A DNA stretch of 64,000 bases, taken from assembly GCF_010093025.1 (NCBI RefSeq), contig NZ_CP048114.1, positions 434,001-498,000 of the forward strand. The letters run 5' to 3'. Below the pieces are notes generated by a model. That model searched no databases, was not told the DNA's origin, and saw only the letters and a list, made by a program, of their open reading frames with translations. The position numbers and the translations under genes were made by a program. Source of the DNA: Edaphobacter sp. 12200R-103. Its GTDB lineage: Bacteria > Acidobacteriota > Terriglobia > Terriglobales > Acidobacteriaceae. Shown piece by piece: positions 34,486-42,534 of the stretch (the stretch's first letter is position 1; each line of letters opens with the position of its first letter).

Positions 34486-36909
34486 CTAGCTGAGCCTGGA
34501 GCCTAATTCGATCTCGTCGGTTTCAGCGAAGGTGGCGAGGATCGGCTTGCCGTCTTTGCCGTGGGAGGCAGCGAGGAGCATGCCGTGGGACTCGAGGCCG
34601 CGCATCTTGCGGGGTGCGAGGTTGGCGACGATGATGATGCGGCGTCCGATGAGGTCTTCGGGGGTATACCACTGGGCGATGCCGGAGAGGATCTGTCGCT
34701 TTTCGTAACCCAGGTCGACTTCGAGGCGGAGGAGCTTATCGGCCTTGGGGATGCGCTCGGCGACGAGCACCTTGGCGACGCGCAGGTCGATTTTGACGAA
34801 GTCGTCGATGGTGATCGAGGCGTTCTCCTGCGAGGGATCAGTAGCGGCTGCCGCAGTGGCGAAGATGCCGGAGGCAGGAGCCTCCTGATGCGGCGCGGGG
34901 GGCTTGGCGAGCTCAGGCACGGGAGCGGAGGAGGCTCCTACCTGGGTGCCGGGGTTATCGTGTGGGAGGCTGCTGGTGCGCGGAGCTGCTCCGGGATGCG
35001 TGGACTCGGAGGGCGGAGGAGCCGTGTGAGTGGTCTTCTCATCAACGAGTTTGGAAGGAGCGGGCGCTATCGGGTTCTGTTCGGCATTGGTCATGATCTG
35101 GATAAGTCCTTTGTCGGCGCGGGGGAAGATGGGGCCGAGCGGGCCGAGCTTTGTGCCAGGTTTGAGACCGCCCCAGGTCAGATGATTCAGCCCGCCGTTC
35201 TTTGCGGCGGCTTCGATGTCGCCGAGACCGAGTTGCGCCCATACCTTCGCGGTGGAGTACGGGAGGATGGGGTAGAGAAGCGCGGTGATGATGCGGATGG
35301 ACTCAGCGGTAACAGCGAGAACAGCGCGAAGGTCTTCGCGGGCCTGTGGGGCATCGGACTTGGCAAGCTTCCAGGGAGTGCTGAGTGAAAAGAAGCCGTC
35401 AACCTCAGTTATGAATGCAGAGATGCTGGTGAGGACGCGTGTAAGGCGGATTCCGGTGAAGTCATCGGCAATGGATGAGATCAGTGTGGAAGCAGAATTC
35501 CATAGCTTCTGCGCAGCCTCCGCAAGAGTCGGCGTTGCGGGCAGATGAAGCTCGGGATGCGTGCCTTCGAGGTTTTTTTCGATCATCGACAGCGCACGGC
35601 TGACGAGATTGCCGTAGCCGTTGGCGAGGTCGGAGTTGTAGCGCTGCACGAGAGCGTCGAAGGAGAAGGAGCCGTCCTGTCCGAAAGAAATCTCGCGCAG
35701 GAGGAAGTAGCGGAGGACGTCGGAGGCGAAGAGGTCCTGCTCGTGTTTCCAATACTCGTCGGAGAGCGGCGCGCCCGGCCAGTCGACAGGTTTGGGCTTG
35801 AGTGAACCGAAGGCGTCAAGGATGGTCTCGGTGCGGACGATATTGCCGCGCGATTTCGACATCTTCGACTCTTCAAAGAGCAACCAGCCGTGGGCCTGGA
35901 CCTTCTTCGGGAGCGGAAGGCCAGCCGCAAGTAAAAACGCGGGCCAGTAGACGCAGTGGAAGCGGATGATCTCTTTGCCGACGAGGTGGAGGTCGGCGGG
36001 CCAGAACTTCTGGAGTCTGGCGATGTCGTCGGGATTTTCGCTGCCGTAGCCGAGGGCGGTCATGTAGTTGGCCAGGGCGTCGAGCCAGACATAGATGACG
36101 TGCTTCTTTTGCGAGGTTGAGGCTGCGGGCTCGGGGACGGGAATACCCCAGTCGAAGGAACTGCGGGAGATGGAGAGGTCTTTGAGGGCTCCAGGGAGGT
36201 AGGAGGTGCCTTTGGCGGAGTAGGCGATCGTGTTCTCCGCGGATTTTTGTGATGCTCCAACCCAGGTCTGAGGATCCGGACCTGGGGCATCCGAATCGGT
36301 GGCTTGATTGACGTTGCCGCGGAGGAAGCTGAGAACCTCGTTGCGGCGGGCTTCGGGCTCGACGCAGAACTCGCCGGATTCGATGAGGTTAATGAGTTGA
36401 CCCTGGAAGGCAGAAAGACGGAAGTAGAAGTTCTCTTCGGTGACGGTCTCGGTAGGTTTGCCGTCGGGGCCTATGGTTCCGGGGGGGCCGTCGACGAACA
36501 TCTCTTCTCCAACCGAGTACTGGCCGGTGTAGGTGTCGAGATAGATGTGGCCACGGGAGTAGAGCTCGGAGAAGAGCTTTTGAACGCCGCGGACATGACG
36601 CGGTTCGGTGGTGCGGATGTAGTCATCGTAGGTGATACCCATGCGCTGCCAGAGGGCGCGGAACTGGGCGGAGACTTCATCTGTGAACTGCTGCGGCGTT
36701 ATTCCGGCGGCGTGGGCGGAGCGCTGTACCTTCTGTCCGTGCTCGTCGGTTCCAGTGAGGAACCAGACGTTCGACTCGCCGAGCAGGGTGCGCTGGCGAC
36801 GGGCGATCACGTCAGCCGCAATGGTGGTATAGGCGTGGCCGATGTGGGGGCGCGCGTTGACGTAGTAAATCGGCGTTGTCAGGTAGAACTTTTTCTGTGC
36901 GTCGGACAT
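34486..36909 (-). CDS. metG: Methionyl-tRNA synthetase with C-terminal tRNA-binding domain
   Basis: 807 residues from ATG 36909 (MSDAQKKFYLTTPIYYVNAR). Class I motifs: HIGH at 22-25 and KMSKS in EESKMSKSRGNIV. The C-terminal EMAP/Trbp111 domain starts near ITIDDFVKIDLRVAKVLVAE and binds tRNA. Two unusual features: an insert of about 40 residues between VLSFLRG and LKDLSISR (36230-36340), and a Pro/Ala/Ser-rich linker of about 90 residues before the tRNA domain (34840-35080). Both contain a PxTxVGAS string and the first carries a DNA hairpin. The enzyme should be functional as all catalytic motifs are intact. Confidence 0.95.
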   Translation of the reverse strand: MSDAQKKFYLTTPIYYVNARPHIGHAYTTIAADVIARRQRTLLGESNVWFLTGTDEHGQKVQRSAHAAGITPQQFTDEVSAQFRALWQRMGITYDDYIRTTEPRHVRGVQKLFSELYSRGHIYLDTYTGQYSVGEEMFVDGPPGTIGPDGKPTETVTEENFYFRLSAFQGQLINLIESGEFCVEPEARRNEVLSFLRGNVNQATDSDAPGPDPQTWVGASQKSAENTIAYSAKGTSYLPGALKDLSISRSSFDWGIPVPEPAASTSQKKHVIYVWLDALANYMTALGYGSENPDDIARLQKFWPADLHLVGKEIIRFHCVYWPAFLLAAGLPLPKKVQAHGWLLFEESKMSKSRGNIVRTETILDAFGSLKPKPVDWPGAPLSDEYWKHEQDLFASDVLRYFLLREISFGQDGSFSFDALVQRYNSDLANGYGNLVSRALSMIEKNLEGTHPELHLPATPTLAEAAQKLWNSASTLISSIADDFTGIRLTRVLTSISAFITEVDGFFSLSTPWKLAKSDAPQAREDLRAVLAVTAESIRIITALLYPILPYSTAKVWAQLGLGDIEAAAKNGGLNHLTWGGLKPGTKLGPLGPIFPRADKGLIQIMTNAEQNPIAPAPSKLVDEKTTHTAPPPSESTHPGAAPRTSSLPHDNPGTQVGASSAPVPELAKPPAPHQEAPASGIFATAAAATDPSQENASITIDDFVKIDLRVAKVLVAERIPKADKLLRLEVDLGYEKRQILSGIAQWYTPEDLIGRRIIIVANLAPRKMRGLESHGMLLAASHGKDGKPILATFAETDEIELGSRLS
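34931..34960. repeat. Possible degenerate second repeat in metG linker
   Basis: GAGGCTCCTACCTGGGT at 34931-34947 matches the GATGCTCCAACCCAGGT half of the 36251 hairpin at 13 of 17 positions. It encodes NPGTQVGAS on the minus strand, comparable with DPQTWVGAS from the other copy. Confidence 0.35.
36251..36291. repeat. Hairpin repeat inside the metG coding sequence
   Basis: GATGC (36251-36255) and CCCAGGTC (36261-36268) pair with GACCTGGG (36279-36286) and GCATC (36287-36291), leaving a five-base bulge and a ten-base loop. It falls exactly in the extra segment absent from ordinary MetG proteins. Confidence 0.6.
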
Positions 36910-37295
36910 GAGAGAAGTAAAGCCCAGTTTATCAGGGAGGATTGGCTGGGGTGCAGGCGCTGTTTTTGGGGGAGCGTTGGATGGAGGCCTTTTTGCTGTT
37001 GAGTAATCTGCGCGGAGAGCCAGGAGGAGGTGGAGTACCTGTTGGCGAGCGTGAGATTGCTGCCGCACAGGATTCAGCTAGGAAAGAGCAGCCCGTAGAG
37101 GGGGCGCTAGAAGTTGCATTGCGCGGGTAGCGGTTGGAGCAGATGGCGGGAGAGTTGGGGTTGGGGTGAGATGGTTCTGGGTCGGGGCATAGATTCTTCG
37201 ACCTCGCCTCTCGCGACGAGGCCGCGAGAGGGATCGCTCAGCATGACACGTTGTGGGGTGAATCATCTTGCGAAATGCTGGCTATTTGCAAAAGC
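36910..37295. other. 386-base region between hpt and metG
   Basis: No convincing gene. It contains a family 2 repeat at 37191-37247, which includes an internal hairpin, and otherwise G-rich sequence. Upstream signals for metG should be here, but no clear promoter was recognised. Confidence 0.5.
37191..37247 (+). repeat. Dispersed repeat family 2 with internal hairpin
   Basis: AGATTCTTCGACCTCG opens the copy and GATCGCTCAGCATGACA closes it. Between them CCTCTCGCG (37207-37215) and CGCGAGAGG (37223-37231) form a perfect nine-base hairpin. Confidence 0.65.
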
Positions 37296-37871
37296 TCAAT
37301 GCCCAGCATCCTCGGGGAAGAGGCGGATGTCTTCTACGCCCCGATAGTGTTCAGCGTAGTCCATGCCGTAGCCGATGATGAACTGGTTGGGAATCTTGAA
37401 GGCGACATAGTCGGCCTCGATGGGGACGAGCCGGCGGTCGGGCTTATCGAGGCAGGTGGCGATCTTGAGGGATGCGGGCTTGTGCTGCAGCATCATCTGG
37501 CGCAGGAAGCTGAGGGTGAGTCCGGTGTCGAGGATGTCTTCGACGATGATGACGTGCCTGCCTTCGATGGGATTATCGATGTCCTTGATGAGCTTGACGG
37601 CGCCGGAGGAGACACGGGCGCGTCCGTAGCTGGAGACGGCGACGAAGTCGAAGGTATTGTCGACCTGAATGGCGCGGGCGAGGTCGGCGAGGAAGATGGC
37701 TGCACCTTTGAGGACTCCGATGAGAACGATGGACTGTCCTTCGTATTCGGCAGAGATCTGAGCCCCGATCTCCCGGACCCGTTTCTGAATCTGATCTTGG
37801 GTGATGAGGACTTCCATGGTTTCGGGGGCCGGAAAAAACGCGGTGGGTGCAGGCGTGGTACTGATGGGCAT
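37296..37871 (-). CDS. hpt: Hypoxanthine phosphoribosyltransferase
   Basis: 191 residues from ATG 37871 (ATG 37817 is a possible shorter start; no strong SD for either). It salvages hypoxanthine and guanine with PRPP. The PRPP-binding motif VIIVEDILDTGLTL is near 105-118, the flexible loop contains SSYGRARVSSG, and the purine site has DYVAFKIPNQFIIGYGMDY near 150-170. It diverges from lgt, with 105 bases between starts. Confidence 0.94.
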   Translation of the reverse strand: MPISTTPAPTAFFPAPETMEVLITQDQIQKRVREIGAQISAEYEGQSIVLIGVLKGAAIFLADLARAIQVDNTFDFVAVSSYGRARVSSGAVKLIKDIDNPIEGRHVIIVEDILDTGLTLSFLRQMMLQHKPASLKIATCLDKPDRRLVPIEADYVAFKIPNQFIIGYGMDYAEHYRGVEDIRLFPEDAGH

Positions 37872-37976
37872 AAGAAAAAGGTACGCGAAGCGATGCCGGG
37901 AGTCCAAGTTTTAACCGGGGTTTCGCGGCACTTTTAGAGGCGCTTCGGACGGTACACTGGATGAGAAGCGAGGATT

Positions 37977-38837
37977 ATGTATCCGTATATCGATATTGGC
38001 CCGGTGCACCTGGGTACGTTCGGGTTGTTGCTGTGGCTGGCCGCCGTTGTCGCTACGATTGTGCTGCATAAGAATTTTGTCCGAAACGGCATTGATGCCG
38101 ACGCTCTGAATGTTGTTGCCGTTGTGGTGATCACCGGAGTGGCCGGGGCGAAGCTGTGGCATGAGCTGCAGGACCCAGTGGCGTTGCGAACGGCGATGGC
38201 CCGCATTGCTGCTCCGGGGTGGTCACATCCGCTTGATATTGTCGTGGGATTCCTGCACTGGTTCCAGGCAGGATTTGCGTGGTTCGGCGGCATGGTTGCG
38301 GGAATCCTGATGCTGATGTGGATGGGGCGCTCTGCGCGATTTCGCTCGCTGGAAGGAGCACCCGGCAAGCCTATTGGAGCGTTGCGAATGTTGGACCTGG
38401 CGGCTCCGGCGGCAGCGGTTGGGTATGGAGTGGGACGGATCGGCTGCCTGCTCTCCGGCGACGGAGATTATGGAATCAAGACGACGCTGCCATGGGGAGT
38501 GCACATGCGGCCGGACGCGCTGGTTCCGACCCCGGACCTCGTGCAGCCAACGCCGGTGTATGAACTGATGTACTCGCTGGCGCTGGCGTGGTGGCTATGG
38601 CGCAGGGTAAAGAACCGGCCTCCGGTGAGCGTGATTACAGGCGAGTACCTGGTGCTGAGTGGGATTGGGAGATTCCTGGTGGAGTTTGTCCGGATCAACC
38701 CGAAGTTGTACTGGGGCATGAGCAATGCGCAGGTGGCGGCATTGGGATCGATTTTGGCCGGTATTGCCCTGGTAGCGGTGGCACGGGCGAAGAATGTGCA
38801 GTGGGATCCCGAGATTGTCGAAAAGGCGCGAAGTTAG
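37977..38837 (+). CDS. lgt: Prolipoprotein diacylglyceryl transferase
   Basis: 286 residues, integral inner membrane enzyme with about seven hydrophobic helices. It moves diacylglycerol from phosphatidylglycerol to the lipobox cysteine. MYPYIDIGPVHLGTFGLLLW is the start; the Lgt signature appears as GYGVGRIGCLLSGDGDYG (near 147-164), with the essential arginine in it. It supplies the first modification step for lipoproteins such as those encoded at 9290 and 22060. It is divergent from hpt. Confidence 0.95.
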   Translation: MYPYIDIGPVHLGTFGLLLWLAAVVATIVLHKNFVRNGIDADALNVVAVVVITGVAGAKLWHELQDPVALRTAMARIAAPGWSHPLDIVVGFLHWFQAGFAWFGGMVAGILMLMWMGRSARFRSLEGAPGKPIGALRMLDLAAPAAAVGYGVGRIGCLLSGDGDYGIKTTLPWGVHMRPDALVPTPDLVQPTPVYELMYSLALAWWLWRRVKNRPPVSVITGEYLVLSGIGRFLVEFVRINPKLYWGMSNAQVAALGSILAGIALVAVARAKNVQWDPEIVEKARS

Positions 38838-38881
38838 CTTCGATGTCCAGGCTCAGCATGAGATCGCGGCTGTGCGGAGAT

Positions 38882-38914
38882 AAATACAGAGATTCTTCGC
38901 TGTGCTCAGAATGA
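38882..38914 (+). repeat. Dispersed repeat family 2, copy after lgt
   Basis: AAATACAGAGATTCTTCGCT then GTGCTCAGAATGA, nearly the same as 48112-48143 (28 of about 32 bases aligned). It begins 45 bases after the lgt stop. Confidence 0.7.
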
Positions 38915-38967
38915 AGAGACCAAAGGCCCGGATGCGCTTTGAAAGCTGCTTCCGGGCCATTCGCTTT

Positions 38968-39693
38968 TTAACGGGAGAGTTCTTCGCGTACGGGTGGTTG
39001 TGGAGCAGCGAAGAAGAAGTTAGAGATGAGGCCGCCGATGATTGCTCCCAGGATGGGGGCCACCCAGAAGAGCCAGAGCTGGGAGATGGCCCAGCCTCCA
39101 ACAAACAGGGCCGGTCCTGTGGATCGGGCCGGATTGACGGAGGTGTTGGTGACCGGGATGCCAACGAGGTGAATGAGAGTGAGGCAGAGCCCAATGGCGA
39201 TGGGGGCGAGGCCTTTCGGAGCGCGCTCATCGGTGGAGCCGAGGATGACGAGGAGAAAGAAGGCGGTCAGGACGGTTTCGGCGACGAAGCAGGCCAGGAG
39301 CGAATAACCCCCGGGGGAGTGAGCGCCGTAGCCGTTGGAGGCAAAGCCTCCTGCGAGCGAGAAGCCGGGTTTGCCGCTCGCGATCAGGTAGAGCACGCTG
39401 GATGCGGCGACTGCGCCAACGAGCTGCGCAATGATATAAGCGGGAAGTTCCCTGGCTGGAAACCGTTTGCCGGCGACGAGGCCGATCGAGACGGCAGGGT
39501 TGAGATGGCAGCCTGAGATGTGTCCGATGGCGAATGCCATGGTAAGTACGGTAAGCCCGAAGGCGAGAGCGACACCGGCAAAGCCGATGCCAAGCTGTGG
39601 AAATGCGGCTGCGAGAACTGCGCTGCCGCAGCCTCCGAAGACGAGCCAGAAGGTACCGAAGAACTCTGCGGCTGCACGTTTGTACATCGGCAT
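38968..39693 (-). CDS. aqpZ: Aquaporin Z-type water channel
   Basis: 241 residues, six hydrophobic helices and two half-helices. Both NPA motifs are present: HLNPAVSIG (near 64) and [11 protein letters not shown] (near 186). The pore-lining histidine and arginine typical of water-selective AqpZ occur in [18 protein letters not shown]. No glycerol-facilitator signature was seen. The gene is monocistronic and reads toward lgt. It should speed osmotic water flow across the inner membrane. Confidence 0.94.
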   Translation of the reverse strand: MPMYKRAAAEFFGTFWLVFGGCGSAVLAAAFPQLGIGFAGVALAFGLTVLTMAFAIGHISGCHLNPAVSIGLVAGKRFPARELPAYIIAQLVGAVAASSVLYLIASGKPGFSLAGGFASNGYGAHSPGGYSLLACFVAETVLTAFFLLVILGSTDERAPKGLAPIAIGLCLTLIHLVGIPVTNTSVNPARSTGPALFVGGWAISQLWLFWVAPILGAIIGGLISNFFFAAPQPPVREELSR

Positions 39694-39862
39694 CGTGAAA
39701 TACCCCTTGGATTGAAGTTTTGTGACCTGAACCTTGCTGCCGGGCCTGCATCAGGCACACGGAGGGTTATCCGGCATTGCCTGAAAAGAGAGAAGTTATG
39801 GACGGGAGGATGCTACCACGACTCGATGTAGATAGAGGCGTAAATTCATTGAGCGACGGGCT

Positions 39863-40549
39863 TTACAGGCGACGCAGGTAGGCTTTGGCTTCTTCAAGCT
39901 CAGGAAAAAGGCGCTCTTCGGTCTGGAACTCGCGGGAGTGCACGCATCGTCGGCCTCCCTTTACGCGGACGGGATGCTTGAGGTGGAGCATCTCGTGATA
40001 GAGGAGATATTCGATGGCACAACGCGGGGTATCGGGGCGATCGAAGACGCGGCTGACCATGATGGTGTTGTGGGCGGCGTCGTAATGGCCGAGCATGCGT
40101 CGGGCGTGGTGCGCGCTCCAGGTCAGGATCGGACGGCCGAGCAGGCCGTGGAAGAAGCGGAGGTTGAGAGAATCGAAGACTTCATTGAGATCGAAGTGGT
40201 GACCGACGTGGGTGAGGATTCGTTTGCGTCCGCGGGTCTGGCGGATGTGCTCGGCCTGGCGTGAGACGGCTTCGGACGAGACGTGGCGGCGATAGCGGTC
40301 TGCGTGGGCTGGGGTGATGGGCTTGCGGTACAGCTTAGCCAGCAGGATGTGGGCGATGGCGTGATGCACGGCCTGGGGAGCGTGCTCGAGCAAGTCGGAG
40401 AGACGGACGTGGAGACGTCCCTCGCGCAAACGAATGGTTGTATTCAGCGAAGTAAAACGGCGGAAGCGGATTTCGAATGGGGGAATGGGGGCACGTGGCC
40501 GGAGAGCGCGGTACTGCTCCTCAAAGATGGTCACAAGCTGGGACGACAC
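39863..40549 (-). CDS. SprT-like zinc metalloprotein
   Basis: 228 residues from GTG 40549. The zinc motif is YHEMLHLKHP near 180-189 (HExxH with a third ligand later in HSREF), and an upstream WSAHHARRMLGHYD segment resembles the SprT fold. SprT/Spartan-like proteins include DNA-protein crosslink proteases, but the bacterial family is poorly studied, so protease activity is an inference. The rest is rich in histidine and arginine, suggesting nucleic-acid contact. It diverges from the tannase gene. Confidence 0.75.
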   Translation of the reverse strand: MSSQLVTIFEEQYRALRPRAPIPPFEIRFRRFTSLNTTIRLREGRLHVRLSDLLEHAPQAVHHAIAHILLAKLYRKPITPAHADRYRRHVSSEAVSRQAEHIRQTRGRKRILTHVGHHFDLNEVFDSLNLRFFHGLLGRPILTWSAHHARRMLGHYDAAHNTIMVSRVFDRPDTPRCAIEYLLYHEMLHLKHPVRVKGGRRCVHSREFQTEERLFPELEEAKAYLRRL

Positions 40550-40758
40550 GGTAGTTTCAGGTTAACACCGAGGGCATGATGGTTGGAAGGTCAGGTTGAT
40601 GACGCTCCTCAAAGTTAGTGAGCTTCATGCGGGGTACGCGGGGTGGATTGTGGTGCCCTTCGATAGAGAGGTACTTCCTAATGGATAAGGATTGTGGACA
40701 TAGATCGCGATGCGGGGAAGGTGCAGACGCTACAATCGGTTCCACACACGGGAGGACG

Positions 40759-42399
40759 ATGGACGTGCATTGCGGAACCCGGTTCTGGAGGCGCGGAGGG
40801 ATGGGGGCAGCGCTTGCTCTCGGTCTGTTTGCCTGTGCTGGCACAGTCTTTGGCCAGCCTGAACAACAGTGCTCGAAGCTGACATCGCTGCACCTGAAGG
40901 ATACGACGATTGAGGCGGCAGAGGTGATTGAGCTGGGTACCTTCAATCCTCCAGGAGCCTCCTTTCCTATTCGCAGGCTGCCCGCATTTTGCCGGGCAAT
41001 TGGAGTGACGCTGCCGTCGAACCACTTCGAGGTATGGATGCCGCTGGAGAGATGGACGGGGCGGTTTGAGGTGGTCGGAAACGGTGGGATGGCCGGTGTG
41101 ATCAGCTACAGTGCGATGGCGAACGCGCTGCGACGCGGCAATGCGACGGCGAGCACCAACACCGGTCACATAACTCGGCCTGGAGACGGTTTCGATGCGA
41201 GCTGGGCGCTGAACCGCCCTGATCTGGTGGAGGACTTCGGGCATCGCGCGCTGCACGAGACGACGGTGAACGGAAAGCAGGTGGTGCGCCAGTTCTATGG
41301 GAGGACGGCGGACCATGCTTATTACGTCGGCTGCTCAAAGGGCGGCGGACAAGGCCTGATGGAGGTGCAACGGTATCCGGCGGACTTTGATGGCGTGGTT
41401 GCGGGCGACCCGGCGTACAACTGGACGCACCTGTACGCAGGGGCGCATCTGCACTACGCGCAGAGCACGCTGAAAGATCCGGAGAGCTACATTCAGCCGG
41501 CGAAGGTAAAGCTGCTGGCGGATGCGGTGAATCGAGCGTGCGACGCGAAGGACGGGATCACGGACGGCGTTCTGGACGATCCCTTCAGCTGCCGCTTCGA
41601 TCCGGAGGTGCTCGCTTGCAAGGAAGGCGAGAACCCGGGAACCTGCTTTACTCCCAAACAGGTCAAGGCAGTGAAGGACATCTGGGCGGGCGCGCGGGAC
41701 GATGAGGGACGACAGATCTTTCCGGGGTTGTTGCCGGGAGGAGAGTCTGGATCGGGAGGATGGCAAAGCTGGGTGACAGGCTCAGCTCCCTTTCATGCTA
41801 CGCACTGGAGGGCGGCGGATGGCTTCTTTCGTTTTGTGGTGATGGGAGATCCGAACTACGACACGATGACGTTCGACTACGACCGCGACAAGGCGGCGTT
41901 GGAGCGTGTGGCACCGGCGATGGATGCGATTGAGGCGAACCTGCGTCCGTTTGAGCGGCGCGGCGCAAAGCTGATTCTGTATCACGGCCTGAGCGATCCG
42001 GACATCTCACCCCTGAACACGATCAACTACTACAAGGCCGTGGAAGAGGCAATCGGCCCGAATACGCGGTCGTTTGCGCGATTGTTTCTGGCTCCGGGGA
42101 TGCAGCACTGCGGCGGCGGTCCAGGGCCGAATACCTTTGACGCGGTGACGGCGATTGAGCGCTGGGTGGAGGAAGGCATAGCGCCGGCGCAGATTGTAGC
42201 GTCGCACAGCACTAACGGCATGGTCGATCGCACGCGGCCGCTGTGCCCCTATCCGCAGCGGGCGGTGTATACGGGCAAGGGCGCGATTACGGACGCGGGC
42301 AGCTTTGTGTGCCGGGATCCGCAGGAGCAGTCGGTGAACCAGGAGAAGTCGATGAGCTCGCTCCGGCAGAACTCTTCTGGTACCCGTCTCGCGCAATAG
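40759..42399 (+). CDS. Tannase/feruloyl esterase family protein, secreted
   Basis: 546 residues from ATG 40759, chosen because GGGAGGA lies directly upstream and a signal peptide follows (GMGAALALGLFACAGTVFG, cleavage near 35). The alpha/beta-hydrolase has the nucleophile elbow GCSKGGGQGLME near 200 and C-terminal acid/histidine candidates in YHGLSDPDISP and APGMQHCGGGPG. Paired cysteines around the active site are characteristic of the family. It likely cleaves gallate or ferulate esters of plant phenolics, consistent with a plant-litter lifestyle; substrate not provable here. Confidence 0.88.
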   Translation: MDVHCGTRFWRRGGMGAALALGLFACAGTVFGQPEQQCSKLTSLHLKDTTIEAAEVIELGTFNPPGASFPIRRLPAFCRAIGVTLPSNHFEVWMPLERWTGRFEVVGNGGMAGVISYSAMANALRRGNATASTNTGHITRPGDGFDASWALNRPDLVEDFGHRALHETTVNGKQVVRQFYGRTADHAYYVGCSKGGGQGLMEVQRYPADFDGVVAGDPAYNWTHLYAGAHLHYAQSTLKDPESYIQPAKVKLLADAVNRACDAKDGITDGVLDDPFSCRFDPEVLACKEGENPGTCFTPKQVKAVKDIWAGARDDEGRQIFPGLLPGGESGSGGWQSWVTGSAPFHATHWRAADGFFRFVVMGDPNYDTMTFDYDRDKAALERVAPAMDAIEANLRPFERRGAKLILYHGLSDPDISPLNTINYYKAVEEAIGPNTRSFARLFLAPGMQHCGGGPGPNTFDAVTAIERWVEEGIAPAQIVASHSTNGMVDRTRPLCPYPQRAVYTGKGAITDAGSFVCRDPQEQSVNQEKSMSSLRQNSSGTRLAQ

Positions 42400-42534
42400 G
42401 TCGGAGCTGAAGCCCGTTTCGTTGGTCTCTTTCACAGGCCTGAAGGTCCGTGCTCCCTCCAGCGATGCCCCTGGGGCCCTCTGGCTGGTCTGTTAGGAAG
42501 ACTCGCGTGCGCGGCAGACCGGTTAAGCGTGGGG

